DNA from: Indioceanicola profundi
GTDB taxonomy: Bacteria > Pseudomonadota > Alphaproteobacteria > Azospirillales > Azospirillaceae
Length of the DNA stretch: 64,000 bases
Direction: 5' to 3'
Assembly: GCF_003568845.1 (NCBI RefSeq)
Contig: NZ_CP030126.1
Coordinates: forward strand, 2,959,501-3,023,500
The notes under the pieces were generated by a model. It saw only the letters and a program-made list of their open reading frames with translations, was not told where the DNA came from and did not search any database. The position numbers and the translations under genes were made by a program. Below are positions 42,206 through 50,800 of this stretch, one piece after another. Every line of letters begins with the position of its first letter. Within the stretch, counting starts at the first letter, position 1.

Positions 42206-42745
42206 ATGGGACGGAACAGCAGGACGGCGGCAGACCCCAAGAAGGCTGTGCGGATGGCGCAGGTCGGGGTGGAGCTGGCCGAGACGTCCATGGTCTTTGC
42301 CGAAATGGCGACGGCCGCACAGCAGACGATCACCTACCGGTTGGTGCGCATGGCCGGGATCATGGCCGACCCGAAGACGATGCACGATCCCGAATTCCGC
42401 CGCATGGGCCAGGAAAAGCTGGTCGCCGCCTCCCAGGCCGTGTTCGCCCTGGGCGAGGGCTGGCGCGAGGTACTGGATGGGGTCTGGAGTTGGGCCGGCA
42501 TCCAGGCCACGGCGTGGGAGCAGTTGGCCATGACCGTGGCGACGGCCCGCGATCCAGGCGCATTGATCGAGGCGCAGAGCCGGTTCCTCGACCGTTCCCT
42601 CACCGCGGCGGAAGAGGCCAGCGCCCATATGGCGGTCGGTGTCAGCCGGTTGGCCGGCCTGGGCCTGGCCCCCATCCACAAGGCCACCCGCGCCAACGCC
42701 CGCCGGCTGAGCCGTGAAGCGCGCTTACCGGCGCTGCTGGGGTGA
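42206..42745 (+). CDS. phasin family protein
   Basis: 179 residues from ATG 42206, which has GGAG 8 bases upstream; the GTG at 42179 lies inside the operator palindrome. All-helical phasin_2-type protein (VGVELAETSMVFAEMATAAQQTITYRL; ARDPGALIEAQSRFLDR) that coats polyhydroxyalkanoate granules. There is no signal peptide. It has its own operator, so it is probably induced when PHA is made; no phaC, phaR or other pha genes are nearby. Confidence 0.88.
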   Translation: MGRNSRTAADPKKAVRMAQVGVELAETSMVFAEMATAAQQTITYRLVRMAGIMADPKTMHDPEFRRMGQEKLVAASQAVFALGEGWREVLDGVWSWAGIQATAWEQLAMTVATARDPGALIEAQSRFLDRSLTAAEEASAHMAVGVSRLAGLGLAPIHKATRANARRLSREARLPALLG

Positions 42746-42798
42746 CCGCGGGTTCTTGTGCCCTGCTGTCGGGGCCGGCGGCATTCTGGAAGGTGAAG

Positions 42799-43214
42799 GC
42801 GTCGGGGTCCGCGACATCTAGAAAGATGAAAAGGATGGGAAAGATGGAATTGATGGACCGGGCGCGCCGCAGGCGGTGATCAAGACCGGTCAGGGCTGAT
42901 CCGTAGCCGAATGGACCGACTTCTTCATCCTGTTCATCTTTCCAGATGTCACCGGCCTGGCCATTCGACCCTGTCCGCGCGGGCCGGTTGGTTATCAGGC
43001 AAGGATGAATAGGATGGATAGGATGGCGCGCTGGACAGGCGGAGCCAGTCCTGTATCACCAGCCCGCACCGGCGGATGAGGTGTTCTCCCTCATCCTATC
43101 CATCCCATTCATCCTTTCCCATATCCCTAATCAAGCCTCTCCACGGGGAGGACGGCGCCCAATGGCGCGGAAGAGCGAAGGCTGTCGGCCACGCTGCGCG
43201 TGACCGACCTACGG
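42799..43214. repeat. nested inverted-repeat cassette, copy A
   Basis: Begins GGCGTCGGGGTCCG. First hairpin: the arm starting GACATCTAGAAAGATG (42813) pairs with its complement ending CAGATGTC (42950), over about 31 bases. Second hairpin: arms 43001-43025 and 43092-43116 (AAGGATGAAT units, about 24 of 25 paired), enclosing a 66-base core at 43026-43091. It ends in a REP-like hairpin (43182-43212). No gene is seen. Confidence 0.9.
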
Positions 43215-43297
43215 CTCCGCGGTGTACGAGCCCGGGCGGCGGGGCCGCAACGGACCAATGTTTGGAGTAGGTCGGTCACGCGCAGCGTGGCCGACAG
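43182..43297. repeat. head-to-head pair of REP-like hairpins
   Basis: A 31-base arm at 43182-43212 is the exact inverted complement of 43267-43297, with 54 bases between. Each arm also contains a small hairpin with stem CACGC/GCGTG and a TGC loop. This forms a BIME-like unit between the two cassettes. Confidence 0.92.
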
Positions 43298-43312
43298 GAC
43301 TGTCCGCGCTTC

Positions 43313-43749
43313 GGCGTCGGGGTCCGAGACATCATGAATGATGAAAAGGATGAAGAGGATGAAAATGATGAACCGAGAGCGCCGCAGGCAGTGATGAAGA
43401 CCGGGCAGAAGCTGAGGCGACAGCCGAATGGCCCTGCACCATCATTTTCATCCTCTTCATCATTTTCATCTTTCTAGATGTCACCGGCCCGACCATTCGA
43501 TCCTGCCCGCGCCAGCTCCGGCAGACAATCGGTTATCAGGCAAGGATGAATAGGATGAAGGAGAGCACCTCATCCGCTGGTGCGGGCTGGTGATACAGGA
43601 CTGGCTCCGCCGGTCCAGCGCGCCATCCCATCCATCCTATTCATCCTTGCCAATACCCTAAATCAGGCCTCTCCACAGGAAGGACGGCGTCGAATGGCCC
43701 GGAACACAGGCGAAGGCTTTCGGCCACGCTGCGCGTGACCGACCTACGG
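43313..43749. repeat. nested inverted-repeat cassette, copy B
   Basis: The same order as copy A, starting GGCGTCGGGGTCCG. First hairpin: arms 43328-43370 and 43440-43482, about 43 bases with few mismatches. Second hairpin: arms 43542-43557 and 43624-43648, enclosing a 66-base core at 43558-43623 that is the reverse complement of copy A's core. It ends in a REP-like hairpin at 43717-43747, 27 bases from the uspA stop. Confidence 0.9.
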
Positions 43750-43774
43750 GCCTGTGGACCTGGACGGTGGGGCA

Positions 43775-44263
43775 TCAGGTGATGGCGTCGAGCTGGGCGT
43801 CGGTGAGCGTACCGGGGACGACCGTGACCGGGATGCGCAAGGTGCCGCTCATCTGCCCGACGATGTGGCTGATCAGGGGGCCGGGGCCGCCGCGGCCAGC
43901 GCCGGCGGCCAGCACCAGGATGGAGATCCCAGGCTCCTCCTCGATCAGCTTCAGCAGCTCGTCGCGCCGCGTTCCCTCGCGGATATAGAGGCAGGGCAGG
44001 AAGCCGGAGATATCCACAACCTCCTTAGCAAGGCGCTGGAGCAGATGCTCCGCCTCCTCCCGCGCCTCCTGCTTCATCAGGGCTTCCACGGCGCCCCACT
44101 GCTGAAGCTCCCCCATCTCCATCACATGCAGCAATGCCACCCGCCCGCCGGAATTGCGGGCGCGCAGGGCGGCGTAGTGCAGCGCGACGGTCATTTCCTC
44201 GCTCTCGTCCACAACGACCAGGAAAATGCGCTGATGAATTTCGGTGGCGATGGGTTGGGTCAT
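43775..44263 (-). CDS. universal stress protein (UspA family)
   Basis: 162 residues. Usp fold: IFLVVVDESEEMTVALHYAA at the start, then the nucleotide-binding end ISILVLAAGAGRGGPGPLISHIVG ... PVTVVPGT, though the glycine-rich G-2x-G-9x-G(S/T) loop is only approximately matched. It follows the TIGR02186 gene by 22 bases as the last gene of the TauE-TIGR02186-Usp group, which often travels together in alphaproteobacteria. Its exact role is not known. Confidence 0.85.
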   Translation of the reverse strand: MTQPIATEIHQRIFLVVVDESEEMTVALHYAALRARNSGGRVALLHVMEMGELQQWGAVEALMKQEAREEAEHLLQRLAKEVVDISGFLPCLYIREGTRRDELLKLIEEEPGISILVLAAGAGRGGPGPLISHIVGQMSGTLRIPVTVVPGTLTDAQLDAIT

Positions 44264-44285
44264 GACGTCTCTCCCCGATCAGGGA

Positions 44286-45071
44286 TCAGGACTTGCGGAA
44301 CACGACGCCGGCCAGCCAGCCGGCGGCCACGGCCAGCAGGATGCCGACGATGGCATAGAGCACGGGCAGACGTTGCGCGAACTCGAACACATTGGCGGAG
44401 AAGCCGATCTTGGAAACGGAGAGCGGGATGGTCTGGGCGCTGACCACCTCCCCCTCCCGGATCAGGAACACGGTCGTGGTGTAGATGCCGGTGGGCACGT
44501 TGGCCGGAATGTGGATGCGGACATCGAACAGGCGCTGGCCCAGGAAGGTGATCTCCTGCGCTTCCGTGCTGTAGAGGCTCAGCTTCTGCTTGTTGCGGAT
44601 CAGGGCCGCGCGGAACCGGGCCACATCCTCGGCGGAGGCCTCGTCCTCCGGCACCAGCCGCACATGGTCCAGCCCGATCTCATGCCGCTGCAGCACCGCC
44701 GGGCTCACATCCTCCGTAAGGTCGCCGCTGGTAGCCACGGCATAGAAGCCGGGCACCCGGTCGAAGGTCATGCTCTCGGTGTTCATCCAGATGCCGGCCA
44801 CCCGGTCCTTCTGGCGCACGACCACCTCCCCCTCCGGCCCCTGGACCACGATGGCGACCTCTCCCGGCCCGTCGGTAGTGCCGTAGATCAGCAGGTCCGT
44901 GCCGGTGAAGCCGGTGGTGATGGCGATCAGATGGTCGGACAGGTTCGCGACCAGCGCCTGCGCCAGCACCGGCCGCGGCCAGAACGCCGCAAGCGCCAGC
45001 AGGAGGAGCAGCGCCGACGCCATGGTCCGGGTACGGGAGGCGGAGCGCGCCGGGAAGGTGCCGTCGGTCAT
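44286..45071 (-). CDS. TIGR02186 family periplasmic/membrane protein
   Basis: 261 residues from ATG 45071. An N-terminal signal/anchor (ends PVLAQALVANLSDH), a beta-rich periplasmic domain (ITTGFTGTDLLIYGTTDGP, GPEGEVVVRQKDRVAGIWMN), and a C-terminal membrane helix (LPVLYAIVGILLAVAAGWLAGV). This fits the TIGR02186 family of unknown function. It lies 11 bases after the TauE gene, so they probably act together at the inner membrane, perhaps in sulfur-compound transport (inference). Confidence 0.85.
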   Translation of the reverse strand: MTDGTFPARSASRTRTMASALLLLLALAAFWPRPVLAQALVANLSDHLIAITTGFTGTDLLIYGTTDGPGEVAIVVQGPEGEVVVRQKDRVAGIWMNTESMTFDRVPGFYAVATSGDLTEDVSPAVLQRHEIGLDHVRLVPEDEASAEDVARFRAALIRNKQKLSLYSTEAQEITFLGQRLFDVRIHIPANVPTGIYTTTVFLIREGEVVSAQTIPLSVSKIGFSANVFEFAQRLPVLYAIVGILLAVAAGWLAGVVFRKS

Positions 45072-45082
45072 GCCTCGACGCC

Positions 45083-46000
45083 TCACATGGCCGGCAATGT
45101 GATGGTGTAGAGATCCTCCGGCCGGACGATCAGGTCCACGGCCAGCTTCACCGCGACCGCCAACACCATCAGCGCCAGCAGGGCGCGGGCCTGTTCGCCC
45201 CGCAGGCGGGTGCCGGCGCGGGTGCCGAACTGGGCGCCGACCACCCCGCCCACCAGCAGCAGCAGCGCCAGCACGATATCCACCGTCTGGTTCAGGCTGG
45301 CCTGCATGAAGGCGGCGATGCCGGTGGTGAAGATGATCTGGAATAGGCTGGTGCCCGCCACCAGGGCGGTCGGCATGCCCAGCAGGTAGATCATGGCCGG
45401 CACCAGCAGGAATCCGCCACCGATGCCCATGATTGCCACAAGGATGCCGCCGATGAAGCCGATCCCCGCCGGCAGCAGCGCCGAGATGTAGAGGCGGGAG
45501 CGCGGAAAGCGCATCTTCAGCGGCAGGCCATGCAGCCAGTTGTGACGGTGGAGCTTGGATCGGCTGGCGGCGGGATTGCGCCCGCGCAGGATGGCCCGCA
45601 CGCTTTCCCACAGCATCAGCGAGCTGATGGTGCCCAGGAAGAACACGTAGGACAGGCTGATCACGAGATCGATATGGCCAAGGCTCTGGAGCAGGCCGAA
45701 CAGCCAGACGCCCAGCACGGTGCCGATCACGCCCCCGGTCAGCATGATGGAGCCGAGGCGCACATCCACGTTGCGCCGCCGCCAGTGGGCCAGCACGCCG
45801 GAGACGCTGGCGCCGACGAGCTGGTTGGCCTGGGTGCCCACGGCCACGGCCGGCGGGATTCCGATGAAGATCAGCAGCGGCGTCATCAGGAAGCCGCCGC
45901 CGACGCCGAACAGGCCGGACAGGAATCCGACCAGCCCGCCCAGCCCGAGGATCAGCAAGGCGTTGACCGAGAGTTCGGCGATGGGGAGATAGACCTGCAT
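45083..46000 (-). CDS. TauE/SafE-family sulfite/anion exporter
   Basis: 305 residues with about eight membrane helices in two repeated halves. Each half opens with the family's glycine-rich signature: GLVGFLSGLFGVGGGFLMTPLL near the N-terminus and GGILVAIMGIGGGFLLVPAM in the middle. TauE/SafE proteins export sulfite, sulfoacetate or other organosulfur anions. It is the first gene of the group with TIGR02186 and usp. The start ATG 46000 has GGAG-like sequence nearby. Confidence 0.92.
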   Translation of the reverse strand: MQVYLPIAELSVNALLILGLGGLVGFLSGLFGVGGGFLMTPLLIFIGIPPAVAVGTQANQLVGASVSGVLAHWRRRNVDVRLGSIMLTGGVIGTVLGVWLFGLLQSLGHIDLVISLSYVFFLGTISSLMLWESVRAILRGRNPAASRSKLHRHNWLHGLPLKMRFPRSRLYISALLPAGIGFIGGILVAIMGIGGGFLLVPAMIYLLGMPTALVAGTSLFQIIFTTGIAAFMQASLNQTVDIVLALLLLVGGVVGAQFGTRAGTRLRGEQARALLALMVLAVAVKLAVDLIVRPEDLYTITLPAM

Positions 46001-46098
46001 GGAAAGGCCGCGGCGGGACGGGATCGGGACTCTAGCCGCCCCGCTTCGAAGGCGAAAGAAAAATTCCCGGAATGGTCAGGCTGCCGCAGGGCGCGGCA

Positions 46099-46899
46099 TC
46101 AGTCCAGCACCTCTTCCAGAAAGCCCAATGTTTCCTTCCAGCTTTCCAGATCGGCGGCAGGATCGTAGCCGAGCGCGTCGGTAGCGGGCGTGCCCCAGAC
46201 GGTGAAGGCGTGCTTGGCGCCGCCATAGAGTTCCATCCGGTAGTTCACGCCGGCGGCGTCCATGGCGGTGGTGAGTTCCGCCACCTGACCCATGGGCGCG
46301 TAGGGATCGTTCGTGCCGTGCAGGATCAGGACGGGGGCGGCAACGCCCTGCCAGCTCTGGTCGGGCGGGGTGTCCAGCGTGCCGTGGAAGGCGACGAAGC
46401 CGGCCAGCTTGTCGCCGGTCCGCGCCCATTCCAGGACGGCAGCGCCCCCGAAGCAGTAGCCCATGGCCACGGCCGGCGCCTTGGATACGCCGGGCTGCTG
46501 CCGCCCCACCTCCAGCCCCTTGCCGAGACGCCGGCGCATGGCGACGCGGTCCTTGTAGAGTTCGCCGGAGCGGGCCTTCTTGTCCTCTTCCCGGTCGGGG
46601 CGCACGCCCTGGCCGTAGAGATCGACGGCGAAAGCGGCATATCCCAGCTCCGCCAGCATGCGGGCGCGCTGCTTCTCATAGTCGCCGAGCCCGTCCCAGT
46701 CATGAATGATGATGACCAGCGGCCGTTCTCCCGGAAAGCCGGCATTGCGGGCAAAGAAGCCCTGAAAGGGCTGCCCCTCGATCTCGTAGGTCACGTCGTT
46801 GCTGACGATCTGGGCCAGCGCCTGCCCCGCAAAACCACCCGCGGCCAGCATCGCCGCCGCCGCAGTGCCCGCCACTTTCGCCGCGATCCCGGCCATCAT
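46099..46899 (-). CDS. dienelactone-hydrolase-family protein with signal peptide
   Basis: 266 residues from ATG 46899, with AGGTGGG just upstream; a second ATG follows at once. A signal peptide (to about 30, AGGFAGQALAQ) directs it to the periplasm. Alpha/beta hydrolase fold with the DLH-type cysteine nucleophile in GYCFGG, then an aspartate in HGTNDPYAP and a histidine in GGAKHAFTVWG. Substrate unknown. It is 19 bases after ctaG on the same strand and could be read with the oxidase operon. Confidence 0.85.
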   Translation of the reverse strand: MMAGIAAKVAGTAAAAMLAAGGFAGQALAQIVSNDVTYEIEGQPFQGFFARNAGFPGERPLVIIIHDWDGLGDYEKQRARMLAELGYAAFAVDLYGQGVRPDREEDKKARSGELYKDRVAMRRRLGKGLEVGRQQPGVSKAPAVAMGYCFGGAAVLEWARTGDKLAGFVAFHGTLDTPPDQSWQGVAAPVLILHGTNDPYAPMGQVAELTTAMDAAGVNYRMELYGGAKHAFTVWGTPATDALGYDPAADLESWKETLGFLEEVLD

Positions 46900-46918
46900 C
46901 CCACCTGTCCTGTTCGGT

Positions 46919-47824
46919 TCATCCCTTGTGGAACGCTCCGCCGGGGACATGATGTTCCGCCGGCGTCATCCGGTTCAGCCACAAAGCCAGAAGCCCGACC
47001 CCGGCCCCGATATAGGCGAAGCCGGCCGGCACCCACATGACCAAGCCGGCCAACTGCTGATCGGTCAACGGGCTGATGCCCCAGGCCGTGGGGCGGATGC
47101 CATAGGCATAGAGCGGTTCCGGGGCGAAGGCGATGAGGCAGCCCAGCAGCCCGCTATGCATCAATGTGAACAGCAGCGCGCCCGCGGCGGCGGGGGCCGC
47201 CATCCGGTCGCGCGCCCGCACGGCCCGCAGCACCATGGCCCAGAACAGCAGCCCGGTCAGGAAGAAGCTGGCATGCTCGGCCCGGTGCACCCACTCATCC
47301 GCCAGGGCAGCGTCGAAGGCTACTGGCGCGTGCCACGCCCACACAGCCGCCCCGTGCAGCAGGCTGGCGGTCGTCGGACCCAGCAAGGGCTCGATCCATC
47401 GCCGCAGCTTGCGGGCGGCGATGGCCATGGTCCGGCGCAGGCGGATCGGCAATGCAACCAGCACCGGCCCGGCCGGCCGGCCGAGCAGCAGCAGCGGCGG
47501 GGCGAAGACGGTCAGCACCATATGCTGGGCCATGTGGGCGCTGAACAGCGTCTCCCCCATCGCATCCAGCGGCCAGACGAGCCCCAGCGCCAGCAGCGCC
47601 ATCCCGGCGGCGAAGGCTACGGCACGGCTGTCGCGGAACCTGGGCTCCCGCGCCATTCCACGGCCGTAGAGCCACCAGCCCAGCGCCATCGGAACCAGCA
47701 CCAGCGGGTCCAGCGTCCAGGCGTGCCAGACCTCGTTCGGCCCGATCCAGCCGGCTCCCGCATGGCCCAGCGCCGCCGTGGGCAGCAGGGCGAGGCCGAG
47801 CCCCAGGGTGTACCCTATCCGCAT
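46919..47824 (-). CDS. ctaG: cytochrome c oxidase assembly protein CtaG (caa3 type)
   Basis: 301 residues from ATG 47824. A caa3_CtaG (PF09678-type) membrane protein with seven to eight helices and the SAHMAQHMVLTVFAPPLLLLG histidine motif. It differs from the Cox11 protein also called CtaG. It helps CuA or caa3 assembly in bacteria. Its start overlaps the preceding gene by 10 bases, marking one transcript with the oxidase genes. Confidence 0.9.
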   Translation of the reverse strand: MRIGYTLGLGLALLPTAALGHAGAGWIGPNEVWHAWTLDPLVLVPMALGWWLYGRGMAREPRFRDSRAVAFAAGMALLALGLVWPLDAMGETLFSAHMAQHMVLTVFAPPLLLLGRPAGPVLVALPIRLRRTMAIAARKLRRWIEPLLGPTTASLLHGAAVWAWHAPVAFDAALADEWVHRAEHASFFLTGLLFWAMVLRAVRARDRMAAPAAAGALLFTLMHSGLLGCLIAFAPEPLYAYGIRPTAWGISPLTDQQLAGLVMWVPAGFAYIGAGVGLLALWLNRMTPAEHHVPGGAFHKG

Positions 47825-48210
47825 GCCGGCACCCAGAGGGCCGGCATGCCGACCATGAAGGTGGACAGGGCCGACAGCCCGCAGAGCAGCAGCGCCGCAT
47901 AGGCCAAGAAGCGTTGCCGCGCCGGGACCGACCGGTCGATGTCCTTTTCCTGCACAAGGTGGGCGGCGTCGCGCACCGGCTGGTACCGCTTCCAGGCGAT
48001 CCAGGCCAGCCAGCCGATCAGCGCCAGCGCCAGAACCGTCAGCAGGGAAACCACCACCGCCACCATGGGCAGGCCCAGCCACCGTGTCCCCCCGGCGCCC
48101 TTGGCGCAGGCGATGGCGTTGAAGACATAGACCAGCACGAAATGGGCGCCCCAGACGATCGGCCCCATCACGATGGTCATCGGGTTGTCGCGGGCGAGAA
48201 GGTTCGGCAT
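47815..48210 (-). CDS. small membrane protein of the caa3 operon
   Basis: 131 residues with three to four hydrophobic segments (IVMGPIVWGAHFVLVYVFNA at 13-32; VAVVVSLLTVLALALIGWLA; AYAALLLCGLSALSTFMVG). The position after subunit I/III and before CtaG suggests a subunit IV-like or assembly role. I know similar unnamed proteins in coxMNOP-type clusters, but no function is established. It starts 18 bases beyond the subunit I/III stop. Confidence 0.75.
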   Translation of the reverse strand: MPNLLARDNPMTIVMGPIVWGAHFVLVYVFNAIACAKGAGGTRWLGLPMVAVVVSLLTVLALALIGWLAWIAWKRYQPVRDAAHLVQEKDIDRSVPARQRFLAYAALLLCGLSALSTFMVGMPALWVPACG

Positions 48211-48228
48211 CGCTTCTTCGCTCCCCGC

Positions 48229-50769
48229 CTAGAGCCAGTCCGGGGCGATGACGATCACGGCCAGGCTGAACGCCATCTGGGCGGCCGACCAGAGGGTCCA
48301 GATCATCGTGCACTCCGCCGTCAGCGACCAGCCCCAGCCCTTGGGCCGCACCGCCGCCTTGGCCGCTGTCAGCAGAAGCATGACCGCGCTGATGCCGAGA
48401 TGGGCCAGCGGGAAGCAGACCATCACCCAGACCACGGCGTTGTAGGTATGCACCGTCGGCTCCAGCCCGCTGCTGGTCAGCAGCAGGGTTCCGGGGATGA
48501 AGACCCCCAGCGCCGCCACCCCGCCGATGCCGGCGAACAGCGCGACCAGCGGCGTGGCGCCCATCCGGTCCATCCGCACCGCCAGCCAGCCCAGCAGCCC
48601 CGCCCCGACGGCGGCAACCCCTGTCAGCACCGCCAAGCCGGTGGACAGGCTGTCCTCCCCGCCCAGAGGCGGCCAGGCGGGGCTGACGGTCCAGAGATAG
48701 AAATAGGCGAAGACCAGGCTGACATAGGCCGCCCCGTCCACCAGCACCATGATCACCGCCGCCCACCAGGCATGGCTGGACGGGCCGGTGACGCGGTAGG
48801 GCAGCACGATGCCATGGCCGATGTCCCGATGGCTCTCGGCCGGCAGTTCCTCGCACTGCCAGGCCCAGGCCAGGAGTGCTGCGAGCATCAGCACCGCCCC
48901 CGCCAGCGACACCCACCAGAGATGCCAGATCGCCACGATGAAGGTGACGGCGGTAAAGACCGCCGCGATCAGCGGCTTGAAGGTCGGATGCGGCAGACGC
49001 AGCACCTGCTCCGGCCGGGCATCCACCGTGCTGGTGCGCAGCGTCTCGCGCTTCGCCTCCGGCGAGGTGGGAAGCAGCCCTTCCCGGCGGCTGATCCGGC
49101 CCGGCAGGTCGGGGTCGCTCCAGAGCGGATAATGCCCGCTGATGAAGGGCAGCGACTGGAAACCGGTCTGCGGCGTCGGCAGCTCCGTCGCCCATTCCAG
49201 CGTGCCGGCCCCCCAGGGATTCCGGCCCGCCGGCCGGCCGGTCCGGAAATGCGCGACCAGGTCCCAGAAGAACAGGGTGAATCCCGCCGCCAGCATGTAG
49301 GAGCCGAAGCTGGAGATCAGGTTCAGCCAGTCCCAGCCGAACTCCGCCGGGTAGGTGTAGATCCGCCGCGGCATGCCCAGCAGCCCCATGATGTGCATGG
49401 GGAAGAAGGTGATGTTGAAGCCGAGGAAGATCAGCCAGAAGGACCATTTCCCCAGCCGCTCCGACATCATGCGGCCGGATTGCAGCGGCATGTAGTAGAT
49501 GATGGCCGCCAGCAGCGGGAACACCATCCCGCCGATCAGCACATAGTGCAGGTGCGCCACCACGAAGTAGCTGTCATGCACCTGCCAGTCGAAGGGCACG
49601 GACGCCACCATCACGCCGGTCAGCCCGCCGCCGACGAAGACGAACAGGAATCCCAGCAGGTACAGCATGGGTAGCTTCAGGACCGGCTTGCCCGCCCAGA
49701 TGGTGGCGATCCAGGCGAAGACCTGGATGCCGCTGGGGATCGCCACGGCCATGCTGGCGGCGGAGAAGAAGCTGAGCGACAAATGCGGGATGCCGGTCGC
49801 GAACATGTGGTGGACCCACAGCCCGAACGACAGGAAGCCGGTCGTCACCGCCGCCAGCACGATCCAGGTGTATCCGGTCAGCGGCACCCGCGCGAAGGTC
49901 GGGATCATGGTGCTGACCAGCCCCGCCGCCGGCAGGAAGATGATGTAGACCTCGGGATGGCCGAACAGCCAGAACAGGTGCTGCCACAACAGCGGATCGC
50001 CGCCGCGGTCGGCATCGAAGAAGGGCCAGTCCATGGCCCGCTCCAGCTCCAGCAGGATGTCGCCCAGGATCAGCGCCGGGAAGGCGAAGGCGATCATCAG
50101 GGCGGTGACCAGGATGTACCAGGAATAGATCGGGATGCGGTCGATGGACATCCCCGGCGCCCGGGTCTTCATCACCCCGACCGTGACCTCCACCACCTGG
50201 GCGATGGCGCTGATTTCGATGAAGCCGATGCCGAGAAGCCAGAAATCGTTGTTGATCCCGGCGCTGAACTCCTTGGACGACAGGGGCGGATAGAGGAACC
50301 AGCCGCTGTGCGGCGCCACCCAGAAGAAGATGCTGGAATAGCTGATGAACCCGCCGAACACATAGCACCAGAACCCGTAGGCGGAGAGCCGGGGAAAGGG
50401 AAGGTCGCGGGCTCCCATCTGCAATGGCAGGATATAGACGGCCACCGCTTCCATGATCGGCACGGCGAACAGGAACATCATGGTGGAGCCGTGCAGGGTG
50501 AAGACCTGGTTGTACTTGTCCCCCGTCAGGAAGTCGTTTTCCGGGATGGCCAACTGCGTGCGGATCATGATCGCCAGCACGCCGCCCAGGATCAGGAAGA
50601 TCAGGCCGGTGACGATGTACCACTGGCCGATGAAGGTGTTGTTCACCTCCGACAAGGCGCGCCAGCCCTTCGGCTGCGCCCAGGCGCGCTCCATCTCCTC
50701 CAGCGCGGGGAGCGGGTCCTCCGGCCTGTGGGCCTGGGCCGCGATGATCTGCTCGGTGGTCAGCGGCAT
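48229..50769 (-). CDS. cytochrome c oxidase subunit I fused to subunit III
   Basis: 846 residues: subunit I (about 1-555) fused to a subunit III-like part (about 600-846). Heme and copper ligands are present: H93 (TLHGSTMMF), H271 and Y275 in GHPEVY, H320-H321, and H406/H408 (HDSYFVVAHLHY). E273 and D122 of the D-pathway are present. By alignment from memory, the K-pathway lysine (PTGIKVF in model enzymes) is Q349 here (IPSGIQVFAW). A D-pathway asparagine (FPRLN) is S129. It is a heme-copper A1-type enzyme, downstream of the cytochrome-c-fused subunit II. Confidence 0.93.
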   Translation of the reverse strand: MPLTTEQIIAAQAHRPEDPLPALEEMERAWAQPKGWRALSEVNNTFIGQWYIVTGLIFLILGGVLAIMIRTQLAIPENDFLTGDKYNQVFTLHGSTMMFLFAVPIMEAVAVYILPLQMGARDLPFPRLSAYGFWCYVFGGFISYSSIFFWVAPHSGWFLYPPLSSKEFSAGINNDFWLLGIGFIEISAIAQVVEVTVGVMKTRAPGMSIDRIPIYSWYILVTALMIAFAFPALILGDILLELERAMDWPFFDADRGGDPLLWQHLFWLFGHPEVYIIFLPAAGLVSTMIPTFARVPLTGYTWIVLAAVTTGFLSFGLWVHHMFATGIPHLSLSFFSAASMAVAIPSGIQVFAWIATIWAGKPVLKLPMLYLLGFLFVFVGGGLTGVMVASVPFDWQVHDSYFVVAHLHYVLIGGMVFPLLAAIIYYMPLQSGRMMSERLGKWSFWLIFLGFNITFFPMHIMGLLGMPRRIYTYPAEFGWDWLNLISSFGSYMLAAGFTLFFWDLVAHFRTGRPAGRNPWGAGTLEWATELPTPQTGFQSLPFISGHYPLWSDPDLPGRISRREGLLPTSPEAKRETLRTSTVDARPEQVLRLPHPTFKPLIAAVFTAVTFIVAIWHLWWVSLAGAVLMLAALLAWAWQCEELPAESHRDIGHGIVLPYRVTGPSSHAWWAAVIMVLVDGAAYVSLVFAYFYLWTVSPAWPPLGGEDSLSTGLAVLTGVAAVGAGLLGWLAVRMDRMGATPLVALFAGIGGVAALGVFIPGTLLLTSSGLEPTVHTYNAVVWVMVCFPLAHLGISAVMLLLTAAKAAVRPKGWGWSLTAECTMIWTLWSAAQMAFSLAVIVIAPDWL

Positions 50770-50800
50770 GGCGAGGCCTCGAGGCGGGCGCGGGGCGGTC

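Noticed and set aside
42799-43749. A CRISPR array in the GGATGA-rich region
   Set aside because: Repeats are nested inverted arms, not direct repeats with equal spacers; there is no cas gene.
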